This document shows positions 1 through 9,303 of a DNA stretch of 64,000 nt, piece by piece. The notes beneath the pieces are model-generated. The model had not been told where the DNA came from and ran no database searches. It saw only the letters and a program-made list of their open reading frames with translations. Origin of the DNA: Saccharomyces uvarum. Taxonomy: Eukaryota; Ascomycota; Saccharomycetes; Saccharomycetales; Saccharomycetaceae. Location of the stretch: assembly GCA_947243795.1 (NCBI GenBank), contig OX365937.1, positions 124,001-188,000 on the forward strand. The letters are read 5' to 3'. The first letter of the stretch is position 1, and the number at the start of each line of letters is the position of its first letter. Position numbers and translations under genes: made by a program.

Positions 1-302
1 ATTGATCTCAAATGCGAGAAAAGTACGTCATAATGAATGGCCACCTTTTGTCTCTTGGATTCCACTTCAGGTAAGTTTGAATTTAATATCCTTAAAATGT
101 TATCGACGTGATGATTTTGAGGACTCTTTTGATTATCACTTGTATTCTTCAACATGTGCCCTTGTTCATTAGAGTCAGGAGAACCGAACAGGGACCCTAA
201 CGACTTCATAGAGCCTTTGGTTAGAAACTTTAGAGTCGATTTTAGCTCATCATCTTTAGACTTCAAAAGCCGTGTTGTTAACTGAGAAAAGGTTCTTCTC
301 AT
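1..302 (-). CDS. MRX5: MRX5 (YJL147C) homolog, N-terminal part, cut by window edge
   Basis: The minus strand is open from an ATG at 300-302 to the left edge, about 100 codons with no stop. The first residues (MRRTFSQLTTRLLKS) are rich in Arg, Ser and Thr and lack acidic residues, as in a mitochondrial presequence. The call rests mainly on position: the gene next to IDS2 on the opposite strand in S. cerevisiae is YJL147C, a mitochondrial protein of the Mrx group linked to organellar gene expression. Its molecular role is not known to me. The rest of the gene lies outside the window. It diverges from IDS2 across a 731-bp shared upstream region. Confidence 0.8.
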   Translation of the reverse strand, partial: MRRTFSQLTTRLLKSKDDELKSTLKFLTKGSMKSLGSLFGSPDSNEQGHMLKNTSDNQKSPQNHHVDNILRILNSNLPEVESKRQKVAIHYDVLFSHLRS

Positions 303-1033
303 AGCCAAATTAGTCTTGCGGTTACTAACGAATAGTATAATGCATGCACTGTTCCTTTTAGTCAAACAGAATTATCTATCTATGTGGTTGTACAAGGCTA
401 GCAAACCTAACTTTGAAACGCTTTGCAGTTTTGCTATTTTCTTTTCGCACAAATTTAAAACCGATGTCACATTATTCTGTATCAGTCTGTTTTTAGGCTA
501 TTGTTATGGCTATTAAAGTAAAAGATGTCAAGAGATATTTTAGGGATCTACTTAAACGTCCAAGAAGATTTACGATATATAACTTGATGACAGTATGTTG
601 AGGCCATCCGAAGTTCAAGACTACAACGCAGCAAGAATTGCCGAGTAACACTTCTCGGAAGGCGAAAACTTACCGAAGATATCCTCCTCCCCAGTTCCAT
701 TGGTATAGTCAGCATGTTCTGACCATCTTGATATAGCTATTTTTGTTCTCACTTTTTTATAATTTGCTCATGCTTTTGTTCTTTGTTATCCCCATCGTGG
801 CCTCCGAAATTTCCCCAGGCGCTGCAGAACACAAGTATGATTGAAGCAAAGATTTGTGTAGTCCGGGATCAGGTTGCAAAGGAAGGGGATCATAAAAAGT
901 TCGTGGGCTACATCTCAACCGACAAAATACGTACATCATAAACGAAGATTAATCTGAGTTTAAAACGTTTCATTAAACATTTCCCAGCTGTAAATAAAAC
1001 GCCAAGAAAGAGAAAGCCAATTGACGAATAAAG
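303..1033. other. Divergent intergenic region, MRX5 / IDS2
   Basis: This shared upstream region has no convincing gene; the frames in it are short and have no protein character. One stress-response core AGGGG lies at 884-888 on the IDS2 side. I see no repeat or RNA gene. Confidence 0.5.
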
Positions 1034-2443
1034 ATGGATAATCAGCAGGAGCGTATATCGGAAGATATTACCGGCGACCTTGCTGCTGCTGTTAGGAAAT
1101 CATGGTCTGAACCGCAGGACAATCCTCTGTTGCTCAATTTCAATAACTCTCCCATAGGAACTCCCACGGATAGATACTCCCCTGAACCAGTCATGATGAT
1201 GGAAGGAAATGCTATGAACCCACCATCTCTAGCAAGAGGATCTGCGCAGCACCAGCAAAGACTATATGGCTCCTCCCAATCTCGCGAAAAATCAGAGCAG
1301 CAACAACAGGATTATCAATTATTTAAGCATCATTACTCTCTCGGACAGGAGACAAGAGAATCTGTTTCCGACATTCTTAACGACTTAACTCTGGGATCTC
1401 CAGAACCAAGTGAAAGTAGAACACCAATAAGACAACCATCAGTGGATGTTCCTCCCATAACCACAAGGCGTAGTTCCATTCAGGATGTCCAATGGATCAG
1501 ACACTTACTAAACCCAAGGAGTTCATTTTCTGGTGTATCCTCGAATGAGCCGGCCAGTTCTCCGGACAATTTTCCCAATGAAAGCAAAGCTTGGGTAACG
1601 ATATTACATGATTCATCTGCTGAGTCATTACAAGCCGTTATTGTGTTAGCTCAGTCATTGAAAAAAGTCAATTCCCAGTACGGTCTTTGTGTATTGCATT
1701 CTAGTGCAGTTAATGCCTCTGAACTAAACCAAGTGGGGATCAAGACACTAATAATAGATGAATACATCAATGTTTTTATGAATTTCGGATCGGGTTCAGG
1801 ATTTAGTGGGAGCTTACAAGAGACCGAAACTAAAAACGATTTAAATTTCAAATGGTGTAAACTACTTCTTTTCTTTTCGTTGATTGATAGATTCGAACTG
1901 ATCTGCTATTTATCCCCCACATGCATTGTATTGCAAAACATTGATGAACTGCTGGAAAGCCCTGAGGTGTCTGATGAGATTGATAATGAAACCTGTGTTT
2001 TATTATCGAATAAGGAGAATTACATTAGCGGAGATCTTACAAGCGTAGAGCAAGACCCAATTCTTAACGAAAACGATAATGAAGACCCTCAGATTATTAT
2101 ATTGAAACCTAATAGTGCAGTTGCAATGTGTATCAAGGAATATTTCACGATTTATGGGAACGAATTTGAAGGTGAAAGTAAAAGATCGATGTTCCATCAA
2201 ATGAACGATTTACAAATTATGAAGGCATTGTTTGGTGACAAATGGGGTTACCTAGATAGTGATGGCTACTGTGCCGTCCCCGTGACCACTATTTCCACGG
2301 ACATGTTAAATTACAAGATAATTGAATTCAAAATCTTAAAGCCGTGGGAAAGACAGAATTACGTTGGTGCTGGCCTGCAACCAAATTCCATAATGAACAA
2401 ATGGCTAGACCTATGGCGAGACTTTTTAAACCAGGTGAATTGA
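1034..2443 (+). CDS. IDS2: Ids2, Hsp90 co-chaperone / meiotic regulator
   Basis: The 469-residue product matches the S. cerevisiae Ids2 length. Ids2 is known as a modulator of Hsp90 and of Ime2-dependent meiotic signalling. Residues 1-180 are low complexity, rich in Ser, Pro and Gln. From about 185 the protein looks like a family-8 glycosyltransferase (glycogenin) fold: WVTILHDSSAESLQAVIVLA at 187-206, then LICYLSPTCIVLQNIDELLE at 289-308, then a C-terminal KPW and WLDLWRDF. At the place where glycogenins have the metal-binding DxD, this protein reads SPT, so it should not be an active transferase of that type. The start is the only plausible ATG. The fold reading is my inference from motif spacing, helped by comparison with Glg2 in this window. 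Confidence 0.93.
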   Translation: MDNQQERISEDITGDLAAAVRKSWSEPQDNPLLLNFNNSPIGTPTDRYSPEPVMMMEGNAMNPPSLARGSAQHQQRLYGSSQSREKSEQQQQDYQLFKHHYSLGQETRESVSDILNDLTLGSPEPSESRTPIRQPSVDVPPITTRRSSIQDVQWIRHLLNPRSSFSGVSSNEPASSPDNFPNESKAWVTILHDSSAESLQAVIVLAQSLKKVNSQYGLCVLHSSAVNASELNQVGIKTLIIDEYINVFMNFGSGSGFSGSLQETETKNDLNFKWCKLLLFFSLIDRFELICYLSPTCIVLQNIDELLESPEVSDEIDNETCVLLSNKENYISGDLTSVEQDPILNENDNEDPQIIILKPNSAVAMCIKEYFTIYGNEFEGESKRSMFHQMNDLQIMKALFGDKWGYLDSDGYCAVPVTTISTDMLNYKIIEFKILKPWERQNYVGAGLQPNSIMNKWLDLWRDFLNQVN

Positions 2444-2864
2444 GCAAAACCACTACTACTTATCATCAATATTCATTAGAGACTTTTCGTCTTCGCACCT
2501 AATTCGCCATACTTCATAACGGGTTCCGTTGAAATCCAATTGTTAATTGCACGTTATCAAATACAGCGAGAAAGTATTGCTCAAACGTGCATATAGCATA
2601 TTCGTAATTATTTTTTTGTAAACTATACAGTCATAATCTTTTACTTTTTTTTAGCTTGTCGTCATCGTGCTTATATTTCAAGGCCATTTATGCATTCAGT
2701 TTTGCATTCTCGGGCGTGGCTAAAACTGGGTGAAATGAAAAACTTACAATCATAGTTTACTAAATGGGTGAATGCATCAACAAAGCTAAGCTGTACACTT
2801 CGTTTCTTACTTAAAAGACTCATACCTCCAGACTATAGCTAGATTAATCTTGACAGAAATGGCA
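2444..2864. other. Intergenic region IDS2 - SFH5
   Basis: This is the IDS2 3' end and SFH5 promoter. It is AT-rich with T-runs near 2610-2650. No further gene or clear binding site is seen. Confidence 0.4.
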
Positions 2865-3749
2865 ATGAAGTTTGACAATGACAATGAGAAGCAGGTTTTC
2901 GATAAACTCAAAAAGGCACTTCCTGTCATCATCAAGGAAAAATGTGCAGGGTATGATGAATTGTATGGCTACAAGTTGAATTCTGAAGGCCTCACCCCGG
3001 AAGAGGTCGAAAAATACTATGACGAAAAGATTGCTGATCGTTTGCTTTATAAACTTTGTGAAGCGTACCAATTTGAATACGACACCATTGTGCAAAACTT
3101 GGTTGATATCTTGAAATGGAGAAAGGAGTTCAATCCATTGAGTTGCGCCTACAAAGAAGTTCATAATACGGAGCTGCAAAGCGTTGGCGTTTTGACATTC
3201 GACGCGAAAGGTGAGGCTAATAAGAAAGCCGTGACTTGGAACTTGTACGGGCAGTTGGTCAAGAAGAAGGAGCTGTTCCAAGACGTAAATAAATTTGTGC
3301 GTTACAGAATCGGCCTCATGGAGAGGGGTTTGAGTTTGTTAGATTTCACCAGTGAGGACGATTGTTATATGACCCAGGTCCATGATTATAAGGGCGTTTC
3401 CATGTGGAGAATGGACTCAGACATCAAGAACTGTAGCAAGACCGTCATTGGTATCTTCCAGAAATACTATCCGGAACTGCTGTACGCAAAGTATTTTGTC
3501 AACGTTCCCACTGTGTTTGGCTGGGTGTATGACCTGATCAAGAAGTTCGTTGACGAGAGCACTAGAAAGAAGTTTGTGGTATTAACGGATGGTAATAAGC
3601 TAGGCCAGTACTTAAAAGGCTGTCCTCAAGAAGAGTACGGCGGGCAGGACAAGCAAAACAACTTGAGCAAGCAAAACGTAACTAACGTCCACCCAACGGA
3701 ATACGGCCTGTACATCTTGCAAAAGCAAATTATTGAAGACGTCGAGTAA
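2865..3749 (+). CDS. SFH5: Sfh5, Sec14-like (CRAL-TRIO) heme-binding protein
   Basis: The product of 294 residues equals the S. cerevisiae length. It is a Sec14-superfamily protein; Sfh5 lacks typical phosphatidylinositol-transfer activity of the better Sec14 homologs and was shown to bind heme. An N-terminal helical part (1-100) is followed by a CRAL-TRIO lipid-pocket domain of about 105-275. With this start His173 and Tyr175 (QVHDYKG) fall exactly where the heme ligands are numbered in S. cerevisiae, which is why I chose this ATG. Two codons upstream, at 2859, lies another in-frame ATG in a good context, so a 296-residue form is possible. Expected location is cytosol and cell periphery. Confidence 0.93.
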   Translation: MKFDNDNEKQVFDKLKKALPVIIKEKCAGYDELYGYKLNSEGLTPEEVEKYYDEKIADRLLYKLCEAYQFEYDTIVQNLVDILKWRKEFNPLSCAYKEVHNTELQSVGVLTFDAKGEANKKAVTWNLYGQLVKKKELFQDVNKFVRYRIGLMERGLSLLDFTSEDDCYMTQVHDYKGVSMWRMDSDIKNCSKTVIGIFQKYYPELLYAKYFVNVPTVFGWVYDLIKKFVDESTRKKFVVLTDGNKLGQYLKGCPQEEYGGQDKQNNLSKQNVTNVHPTEYGLYILQKQIIEDVE

Positions 3750-3921
3750 GATCCGCCACGCCTTGTAATACTATCCTTTTTAAATAAGTCCATAATGTCG
3801 CCTAATAATAATAATTTACCTACTAATATCTCTAATCGCACTTTATACTTGAGTAAATCATCAACTCTATCATCTCATCTGTTCGTGGCTGACGTGGCCC
3901 AGAAAACGCCGTGCAGAAAGA

Positions 3922-3991
3922 AGGGGCCACGGAAATGTTCTAGAAGGAAAGTGATAATAGGGATACTGATAGGGTAGATCCAGCTATATAA
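3922..3991 (+). promoter_or_regulatory. Stress-type promoter of YJL144W (STRE, HSE, TATA)
   Basis: Three elements sit in order upstream of the YJL144W ATG at 4079: a stress element core AGGGG at 3922-3926, an inverted heat-shock pair TTCTAGAA at 3938-3945, and TATATAA at 3985-3991, 88 bp before the start codon. The combination fits a gene induced by desiccation or osmotic stress. Binding by Msn2/4 or Hsf1 is inferred. Confidence 0.5.
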
Positions 3992-4078
3992 GCCTCAACT
4001 CACTTTGTTGAATAAACTTCGTGACAGGGCGGCCTGTAGAGTGCCAGACCAGCAACAACAGCAAACAGCAACAGCAAC

Positions 4079-4399
4079 ATGTTAAGAAAAAGCACTTCAA
4101 CGATATACACAGCACACAAGAAAAGCAACTGCAGCATACTCAGGAGCCGGAGGGAACAGACCAAGGTGGACTCGTCGGTAGAAGAATCTCCCATGGGTGA
4201 TTTCGGGACCCATAATCAACTTGTCCAGCCCAGCGTGATATACTACTTTGTGGAGTTGACTAATGCAGGCATACAAGAAAATACAAGCAGCAACAACAAT
4301 AACAATAACAACAATAACCGTGACGGTGGTGAGCGTGGCACCCGCTACGGCCACGGTGACAGTCTTAGCGGGAACGTCCACTCGCACCGTTATTCGTAA
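4079..4399 (+). CDS. YJL144W: YJL144W hydrophilin, desiccation-related
   Basis: This 106-residue protein closely follows S. cerevisiae YJL144W (104 residues), a cytoplasmic hydrophilin needed for desiccation tolerance and induced by osmotic stress and starvation. It is hydrophilic and has no membrane segment. The core SVEESPMGDFG and VIYYFVELTNAGIQENTSS is the conserved part. An asparagine run follows (about residues 70-78, AAC/AAT repeats) and differs in length from the remembered S. cerevisiae protein. The gene stands alone between SFH5 and TIM17, with a clear TATA box 88 bp upstream. Confidence 0.92.
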   Translation: MLRKSTSTIYTAHKKSNCSILRSRREQTKVDSSVEESPMGDFGTHNQLVQPSVIYYFVELTNAGIQENTSSNNNNNNNNNRDGGERGTRYGHGDSLSGNVHSHRYS

Positions 4400-4765
4400 A
4401 CTAGGCCACTCAACAAGATCATTCAGCAGCATCATCGGGGCCATACCGTGAGGCCCACACGCAAGGCGGACTTGCAACAATGATATGCATTCTCACAACG
4501 GGACGCCGAAAAATGGCACGGGGAAAGGTAAATGGACGCTTTCTGGTTTTTGTTTCTGCATAGTAGTATGGTATGTAAATATATGATGTATAGTCAAGTA
4601 CCTTATTATGATAGCTCAGCGTGTCACCCGGTTTACCGGGCCCGTTCCTTTTTATGCCAATTTCAAAGAATAAAATCACCAATTCTCAGCATAAGACAGA
4701 AACCGTGTTAGAATTCAGTTCAAGAGAAGGGCCCATTTCGATAAAATAGACTATACAAGAGCATC
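4400..4765. other. Intergenic region YJL144W - TIM17
   Basis: This holds the YJL144W 3' end and TIM17 promoter. Overlapping frames here repeat the low-complexity Thr/Val pattern from the Asn-codon run and look spurious. No RNA gene is seen. Confidence 0.4.
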
Positions 4766-5242
4766 ATGTCAGCCGATCATTCCAGAGATCCATGTCCCAT
4801 AGTCATACTAAATGATTTCGGTGGTGCCTTTGCCATGGGTGCCATTGGTGGTGTCGTGTGGCATGGTATTAAAGGTTTTAGAAACTCGCCATTAGGTGAA
4901 CGTGGTTCAGGGGCTGTGAGTGCTGTCAAGGCGCGTGCTCCTGTGCTGGGTGGTAATTTCGGTGTGTGGGGTGGTTTGTTTTCTACTTTCGATTGCGCTG
5001 TGAAAGCCGTGAGGAAAAGAGAAGATCCATGGAACGCTATCATTGCCGGGTTTTTCACTGGTGGTGCCTTGGCTGTAAGAGGTGGTTGGAGACATACAAG
5101 AAACAGTTCTATCACGTGTGCTTGTTTGCTGGGTGTTATTGAAGGTGTGGGGCTCATGTTCCAGAGATACGCTGCTTGGCAAGCCAAGCCTATGGCTCCT
5201 CCTTTGCCTGACGCTCCTCCATCTCAACCTTTACAAGCTTAG
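4766..5242 (+). CDS. TIM17: Tim17, core subunit of the TIM23 presequence translocase
   Basis: The 158-residue product is nearly identical to S. cerevisiae Tim17. With Tim23 it forms the inner-membrane translocase that imports presequence proteins into mitochondria. Four glycine-rich membrane segments of the Tim17/22/23 family are visible (around 17-37, 60-80, 85-105 and 115-135), with GxxxG packing motifs. Cys10 (RDPCPIV) and the Cys in [10 protein letters not shown] correspond to the pair that forms the regulatory disulfide. The tail is short and Pro-rich. The protein is essential and the least diverged one in this part of the window. Confidence 0.98.
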   Translation: MSADHSRDPCPIVILNDFGGAFAMGAIGGVVWHGIKGFRNSPLGERGSGAVSAVKARAPVLGGNFGVWGGLFSTFDCAVKAVRKREDPWNAIIAGFFTGGALAVRGGWRHTRNSSITCACLLGVIEGVGLMFQRYAAWQAKPMAPPLPDAPPSQPLQA

Positions 5243-5619
5243 ACAATAGAGACATATTAAAGCCATTTTCATAGCCGTGGAGAATCCTTACCTAGACATA
5301 CCGTATTAAGTTTTTCATGAATGTTCCATCATTACTCTAACTTCTCTTCACATTTCACTTTATTTCAGCCCATTTTTGAAAACCGCTATTTCCCAACCAT
5401 GTATATAATATATAAATTAAAAAAATATCATGTTTTACTTCTTAAGTGAAAATGGTGTAAAGAAAAACTAGTGTAAAAAACTTTATAATGTTATTTATTA
5501 TTAACTGTAATGACTATACATACGAAAAGGGCAGTTTATGTACACTTGATGTACGGTATGAGCAATGGGGCGTGGCGTGTTTGAAGAAAAACAGGCAAAG
5601 GAAATCAAATGATAAGATA
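5243..5619. other. Convergent 3' region TIM17 / YAK1
   Basis: This 377-bp region lies between convergent genes. It is AT-rich with TATA and A-run tracts near 5400-5430 and 5475-5515 of the sort used for 3'-end formation. No gene is seen. Confidence 0.4.
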
Positions 5620-7519
5620 TTATTCCTCCACAATATGAAGTTTATTGAATTCACTTGAGGGGCCTTCTTGGACGGAATGACTTTCGATGAAATCATTAGA
5701 GAAGTTGTTAGACAAATTAACATTTCTTTTACCAATAGAGCTGATATCAACGCTATCAGCACCGCCGCCGCCAGCATTATAATTGTAAACGTAGTTATGG
5801 TTAGCATCGTTGTTGGAGTCCTTAGTGCTTCTGTTGTCATTTTGTTGGCCTTTTGCATTATCGTGTTTTCTCGGTGGGCCAGGTAAAGATGATCCTGGAG
5901 GAAACCATTCACCTGTGAATACTTGTTTTGTGATAAATGGGTGTAGCATAGCTTGTTGCGGTGTCCATCTTTCCAATGGATTCAAATTAAGCACACCGCC
6001 TAAGAAATGAATCAGACATTCTCTATTCTGCATTTCTTGGTCGATTAGTTCTTGAGTATTTTGAATACTTTTAGGATACCTGTAGTTTCTGATAATATCC
6101 GGTAGTTTTTTCCATTTGAAGTACTGCTTACTTGGCTTTTCCACTATATTATATTCCCTGCAGAACTCTTCTATGGTTTTCATACGATGCTTTTGGGGGG
6201 AGTTGTCGCTATCTTCCGGCGCTAACTTTGTCATGAACTTCCCAGAATTTTTGCCCATGTCTATCATCCACGATGGAGGGTATCCTAGCGTGTCTATTAT
6301 TCTCGTTAATTGGTTATACTCTGATGCGCCTGGGAAAATTGGTATACCCAAAAATAATTCAGCCACTATACAACCCAAAGACCACATATCGATACTAGTC
6401 GAATATGGGATGCCTAGTATAATCTCGGGGGCACGATAGAACCTGGACTGGATATAGGTGTAAACGGTCCTTGTCTCTTCACAAGACGAACCAAAATCAA
6501 TGATTTTCAATTCTGGTTTATCTGGGGCGAAGAGTAAAATATTCTCCGGTTTTAAATCGCAATGGATTAGTTTACTTTCCTTCAAAACACACAACGAATC
6601 TAGAATTTGGGTAGTGAATGTTCTGATCAGCTGCATAGACAACCCGTGAAACTTGTTTTGTTTCAACAATTCGTACAGGTTGTTACTTAATAGTTCAAAG
6701 ACCAAACACAAGTGGTTTTTGTGAACAAAGGAGTCATGCATTCTTAGGAAATGGTGTTCATTGGCAGGGTCTATTTTTTTATTTAACAGCTCCAAGATTT
6801 TGGCTTCAGTGATACTTTGCGTCAGGTACTCTGTTCTCGACTTGACCACTTTCACAGCCAAAATTTCCTTCGTCAACAGATTTTGACATTTGACCACTTG
6901 ACCAAATGTACCTTGTCCCAAAATATCGAGCACAAGGTACTTCCTATTCTGCTCTACACCCAAAACATCGTTCACATAAAGGATATAATCGCTGTTGACG
7001 TTGTCATACCCGTTATTACATTTGCCCTCGCTAGGTTTTGTAAGCACTCTCTTGGGATTCTTGGACGTTTGGTAGGTAAAGTCTGGAGAGCACAAGGAAT
7101 AGGTGGTAATCAAACTTTTTGTTATACTTACTAAGGGGGATATTGTCTTGGAATTGAGTGACGCACGCCTGAATTTTGGAGTTGCGTTTATGACGGGTTG
7201 AAGGTCGTTTTTAGAATTGCATGGTTGCATTTGGGGAATCGATAATTTCTGCCCTTGTACTTCATCTCTGCGCAACTGCTTGAAAGGCGGCTGCAGGGGA
7301 GGGCTAGTGCTAGGGGGGTATGCGCTCAGTCTCCTGTACGGTGACATCGCCGGTATGGAGCTTGTACCTTGGTTAGCATTTGAATTTATAGAGGGGAAAT
7401 TAGACGAATAATTCGTCGTAGCCAAACTCTGCCTTCTTTGAAACTCTTGGCGATCATAAAGGGAAGGTACAAATCTAGACCCAAATTGTGAAGGATGGAT
7501 AGCGCTTTGCTGGTATGCT

Positions 7520-7557
<38 letters not shown>

Positions 7558-8031
7558 GTAAGCAGAAGAGAACTGGCCATTGGCATTGGCTGGTAGACTC
7601 GTGTTAGAGTTCGTGTAAGCGGGATAGCTGTCGTATTCAAATGGGTTTGGCGCAGCCGCCCTGGTTGGAGGAACAACCAGACTCGATTTACGTCGTCTGT
7701 AGGCATCCAAGCTTTCATTAGTGTTTGGGTCATCGTATTGTGGGGGATAGACGAGATTCTGCTGAGAATTAGTGATTTTTTCCTCGCCCCAAGGGTTCAC
7801 AAATGAGAATTGGGGGTTTTGTTGCGGTTGCGAATGCTGCTGTGGGGGCCTTTGAGAGGCTTGGCTCATGTATGACGGATTCCATATACCGCCCCCCAAG
7901 TGACTAGTGTCCTGGCTGTCCCTACTCGAGGTTATACTGGCATCACTATGTGTGAGCAAGGTCGGGCTCAGGGACGCGTTCTTATTACTGTTGCTGCTGC
8001 TGGAGTTGTTATTATTGTTTGATGTTTTCAT
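5620..8031 (-). CDS. YAK1: Yak1, DYRK-family growth-restraining protein kinase
   Basis: The product has 803 residues (about 807 in S. cerevisiae). Yak1 is a dual-specificity DYRK kinase that acts against PKA signalling and promotes stress and stationary-phase responses. Residues 1-350 are low complexity with Ser/Asn/Gln stretches and a Q13 run at 159-171. The kinase domain runs from about 365 to 705: glycine loop LGQGTFGQV (371-379), catalytic Lys394, HCDLKPEN with Asp492, DFG at 512-514, and the DYRK activation loop YTYIQSRFYRAPE, whose YxY is autophosphorylated in this family. RRxS sites in the N-terminal half fit PKA control. The upstream region holds four stress elements. Confidence 0.97.
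7519..7557 (-). repeat. CAA/CAG repeat encoding polyglutamine in Yak1
   Basis: Thirteen glutamine codons, mostly alternating CAA and CAG, form a 39-bp tract inside YAK1. Such hexanucleotide tracts change length easily. The run lies in the disordered N-terminal half, outside the kinase domain. Confidence 0.9.
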
Positions 8032-8223
8032 GATTCTTCAAAATAGCATGTGAAAATGGTGATGCGAAAAATGGTCCTTGTACAACTAGTTTGCTCTTCA
8101 CCTAAAGCTGCCACAGGTCACTTCTCTCTCTGTACGCGCGGACTGTGGTCTCGTCTCTAAAGTTACTACTCGAGTCGATTCCTTATATCTGTTCAACAGC
8201 TATTATTCAATGTTCAACCCAGG

Positions 8224-8291
8224 AGGGGGTATGTGAAGAGGGGGCTAGCTGGACAAATTTTGTTAGAAGGGGCAGCTAGGTCTTGGAGGGG
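8224..8291 (+). promoter_or_regulatory. Cluster of four stress response elements, YAK1/RPB4 intergenic
   Basis: AGGGG cores occur at 8224-8228, 8239-8243, 8268-8272 and 8287-8291, all in one orientation within 68 bp, about 195-260 bp upstream of the YAK1 ATG in a 543-bp divergent region. Msn2/Msn4 bind such sites, and YAK1 is known to be expressed in an Msn2/4-dependent way. The cluster could also affect RPB4, which starts at 8575. No gene is seen in the rest of 8032-8574. Confidence 0.7.
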
Positions 8292-8574
8292 TTGTGCGCA
8301 GATCAGCGGTTTTTATTAGGTCTTATATACAGTTTTCAACTTTATTTATTAGGTCTTTTAAATATCTTTCAGGAGTTTGATACGTATATCGCGATATATA
8401 TAGGGTTGGCGTTTTTGCCTTTTTGGCAGTTTTCGCAGGTTCAATCACTAAACACATTGTAGAGCCAAGATGAAGAAAATAGCTTTAAATGAACTGCTGG
8501 AAACTATAGATTATGGTTAGAGTATGGAGTGCACAAGCTTCCATTTTCATCTATAGCATAATAGAAAACATAAA

Positions 8575-9234
8575 ATGAATGTTTCCACATCGACATTCCA
8601 AACAAGACGGAGAAGATTGAAGAAAGTGGAGGAAGAAGAAAATGCAGCCACTTTGCAACTGGGCCAGGAGTTCCAATTGAGACAGATAAACCACCAGGGT
8701 GAAGAGGAAGAGTTGATTGCTTTGAATCTGAGCGAGGCCAGGCTAGTTATCAAAGAAGCTCTAATAGAACGTAGGAGAGCATTTAAAAGATCACAGAAAA
8801 AACACAAGAGGAAGCATATGAAGCACGAAAGCGCCAATGACGAAACGACAGCTGTGGAGGAAGACGACGAGGACTTGGACGAAGACGATGCTGACGAAGA
8901 TGACTTTATGCATTCTGAAACTAGAGAAAAGGAATTGGAGTCCATCGATGTTCTACTAGAACAGACTACGGGCGGGAATAATAAGGATTTGAAAAATACT
9001 ATGCAGTACTTGACCAGTTTCTCTCGATTCAGAGACCAGGAAACCGTGGGAGCTGTTATACAGCTACTGAAAAGTACCGGCTTACACCCATTTGAGGTGG
9101 CGCAACTGGGCTCTTTGGCCTGTGACACAGCAGACGAGGCAAAGACATTGATTCCGAGTTTGAACAACAAGATATCCGACGATGAGTTGGAGAGGATACT
9201 AAAGGAACTGTCAAACTTGGAAACTCTCTATTGA
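8575..9234 (+). CDS. RPB4: Rpb4, RNA polymerase II stalk subunit
   Basis: The product has 219 residues (221 in S. cerevisiae). Rpb4 pairs with Rpb7 as the dissociable stalk of RNA polymerase II and also influences mRNA export and decay. The N-terminal part (about 1-75) and the C-terminal HRDC-like helical part (about 125-219, ending in LERILKELSNLETLY) are the conserved Rpb4/RpoF modules. Between them lies a yeast-specific charged linker: a basic stretch (RRRAFKRSQKKHKRKHMKHE), then an acidic one of Glu and Asp around 95-112. The gene diverges from YAK1. Confidence 0.97.
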   Translation: MNVSTSTFQTRRRRLKKVEEEENAATLQLGQEFQLRQINHQGEEEELIALNLSEARLVIKEALIERRRAFKRSQKKHKRKHMKHESANDETTAVEEDDEDLDEDDADEDDFMHSETREKELESIDVLLEQTTGGNNKDLKNTMQYLTSFSRFRDQETVGAVIQLLKSTGLHPFEVAQLGSLACDTADEAKTLIPSLNNKISDDELERILKELSNLETLY

Positions 9235-9303
9235 TAAATGTATTTATGTATACATATATATATGTAAGTAGTAATGAATTTCACCCCGCGCTGCAATGCA
9301 ATT

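Noticed and set aside
5668-7411. Plus-strand frames within YAK1 (including the position of S. cerevisiae dubious ORF IRC9/YJL142C nearby)
   Set aside because: They are antisense to a well conserved kinase gene and have no features of their own.
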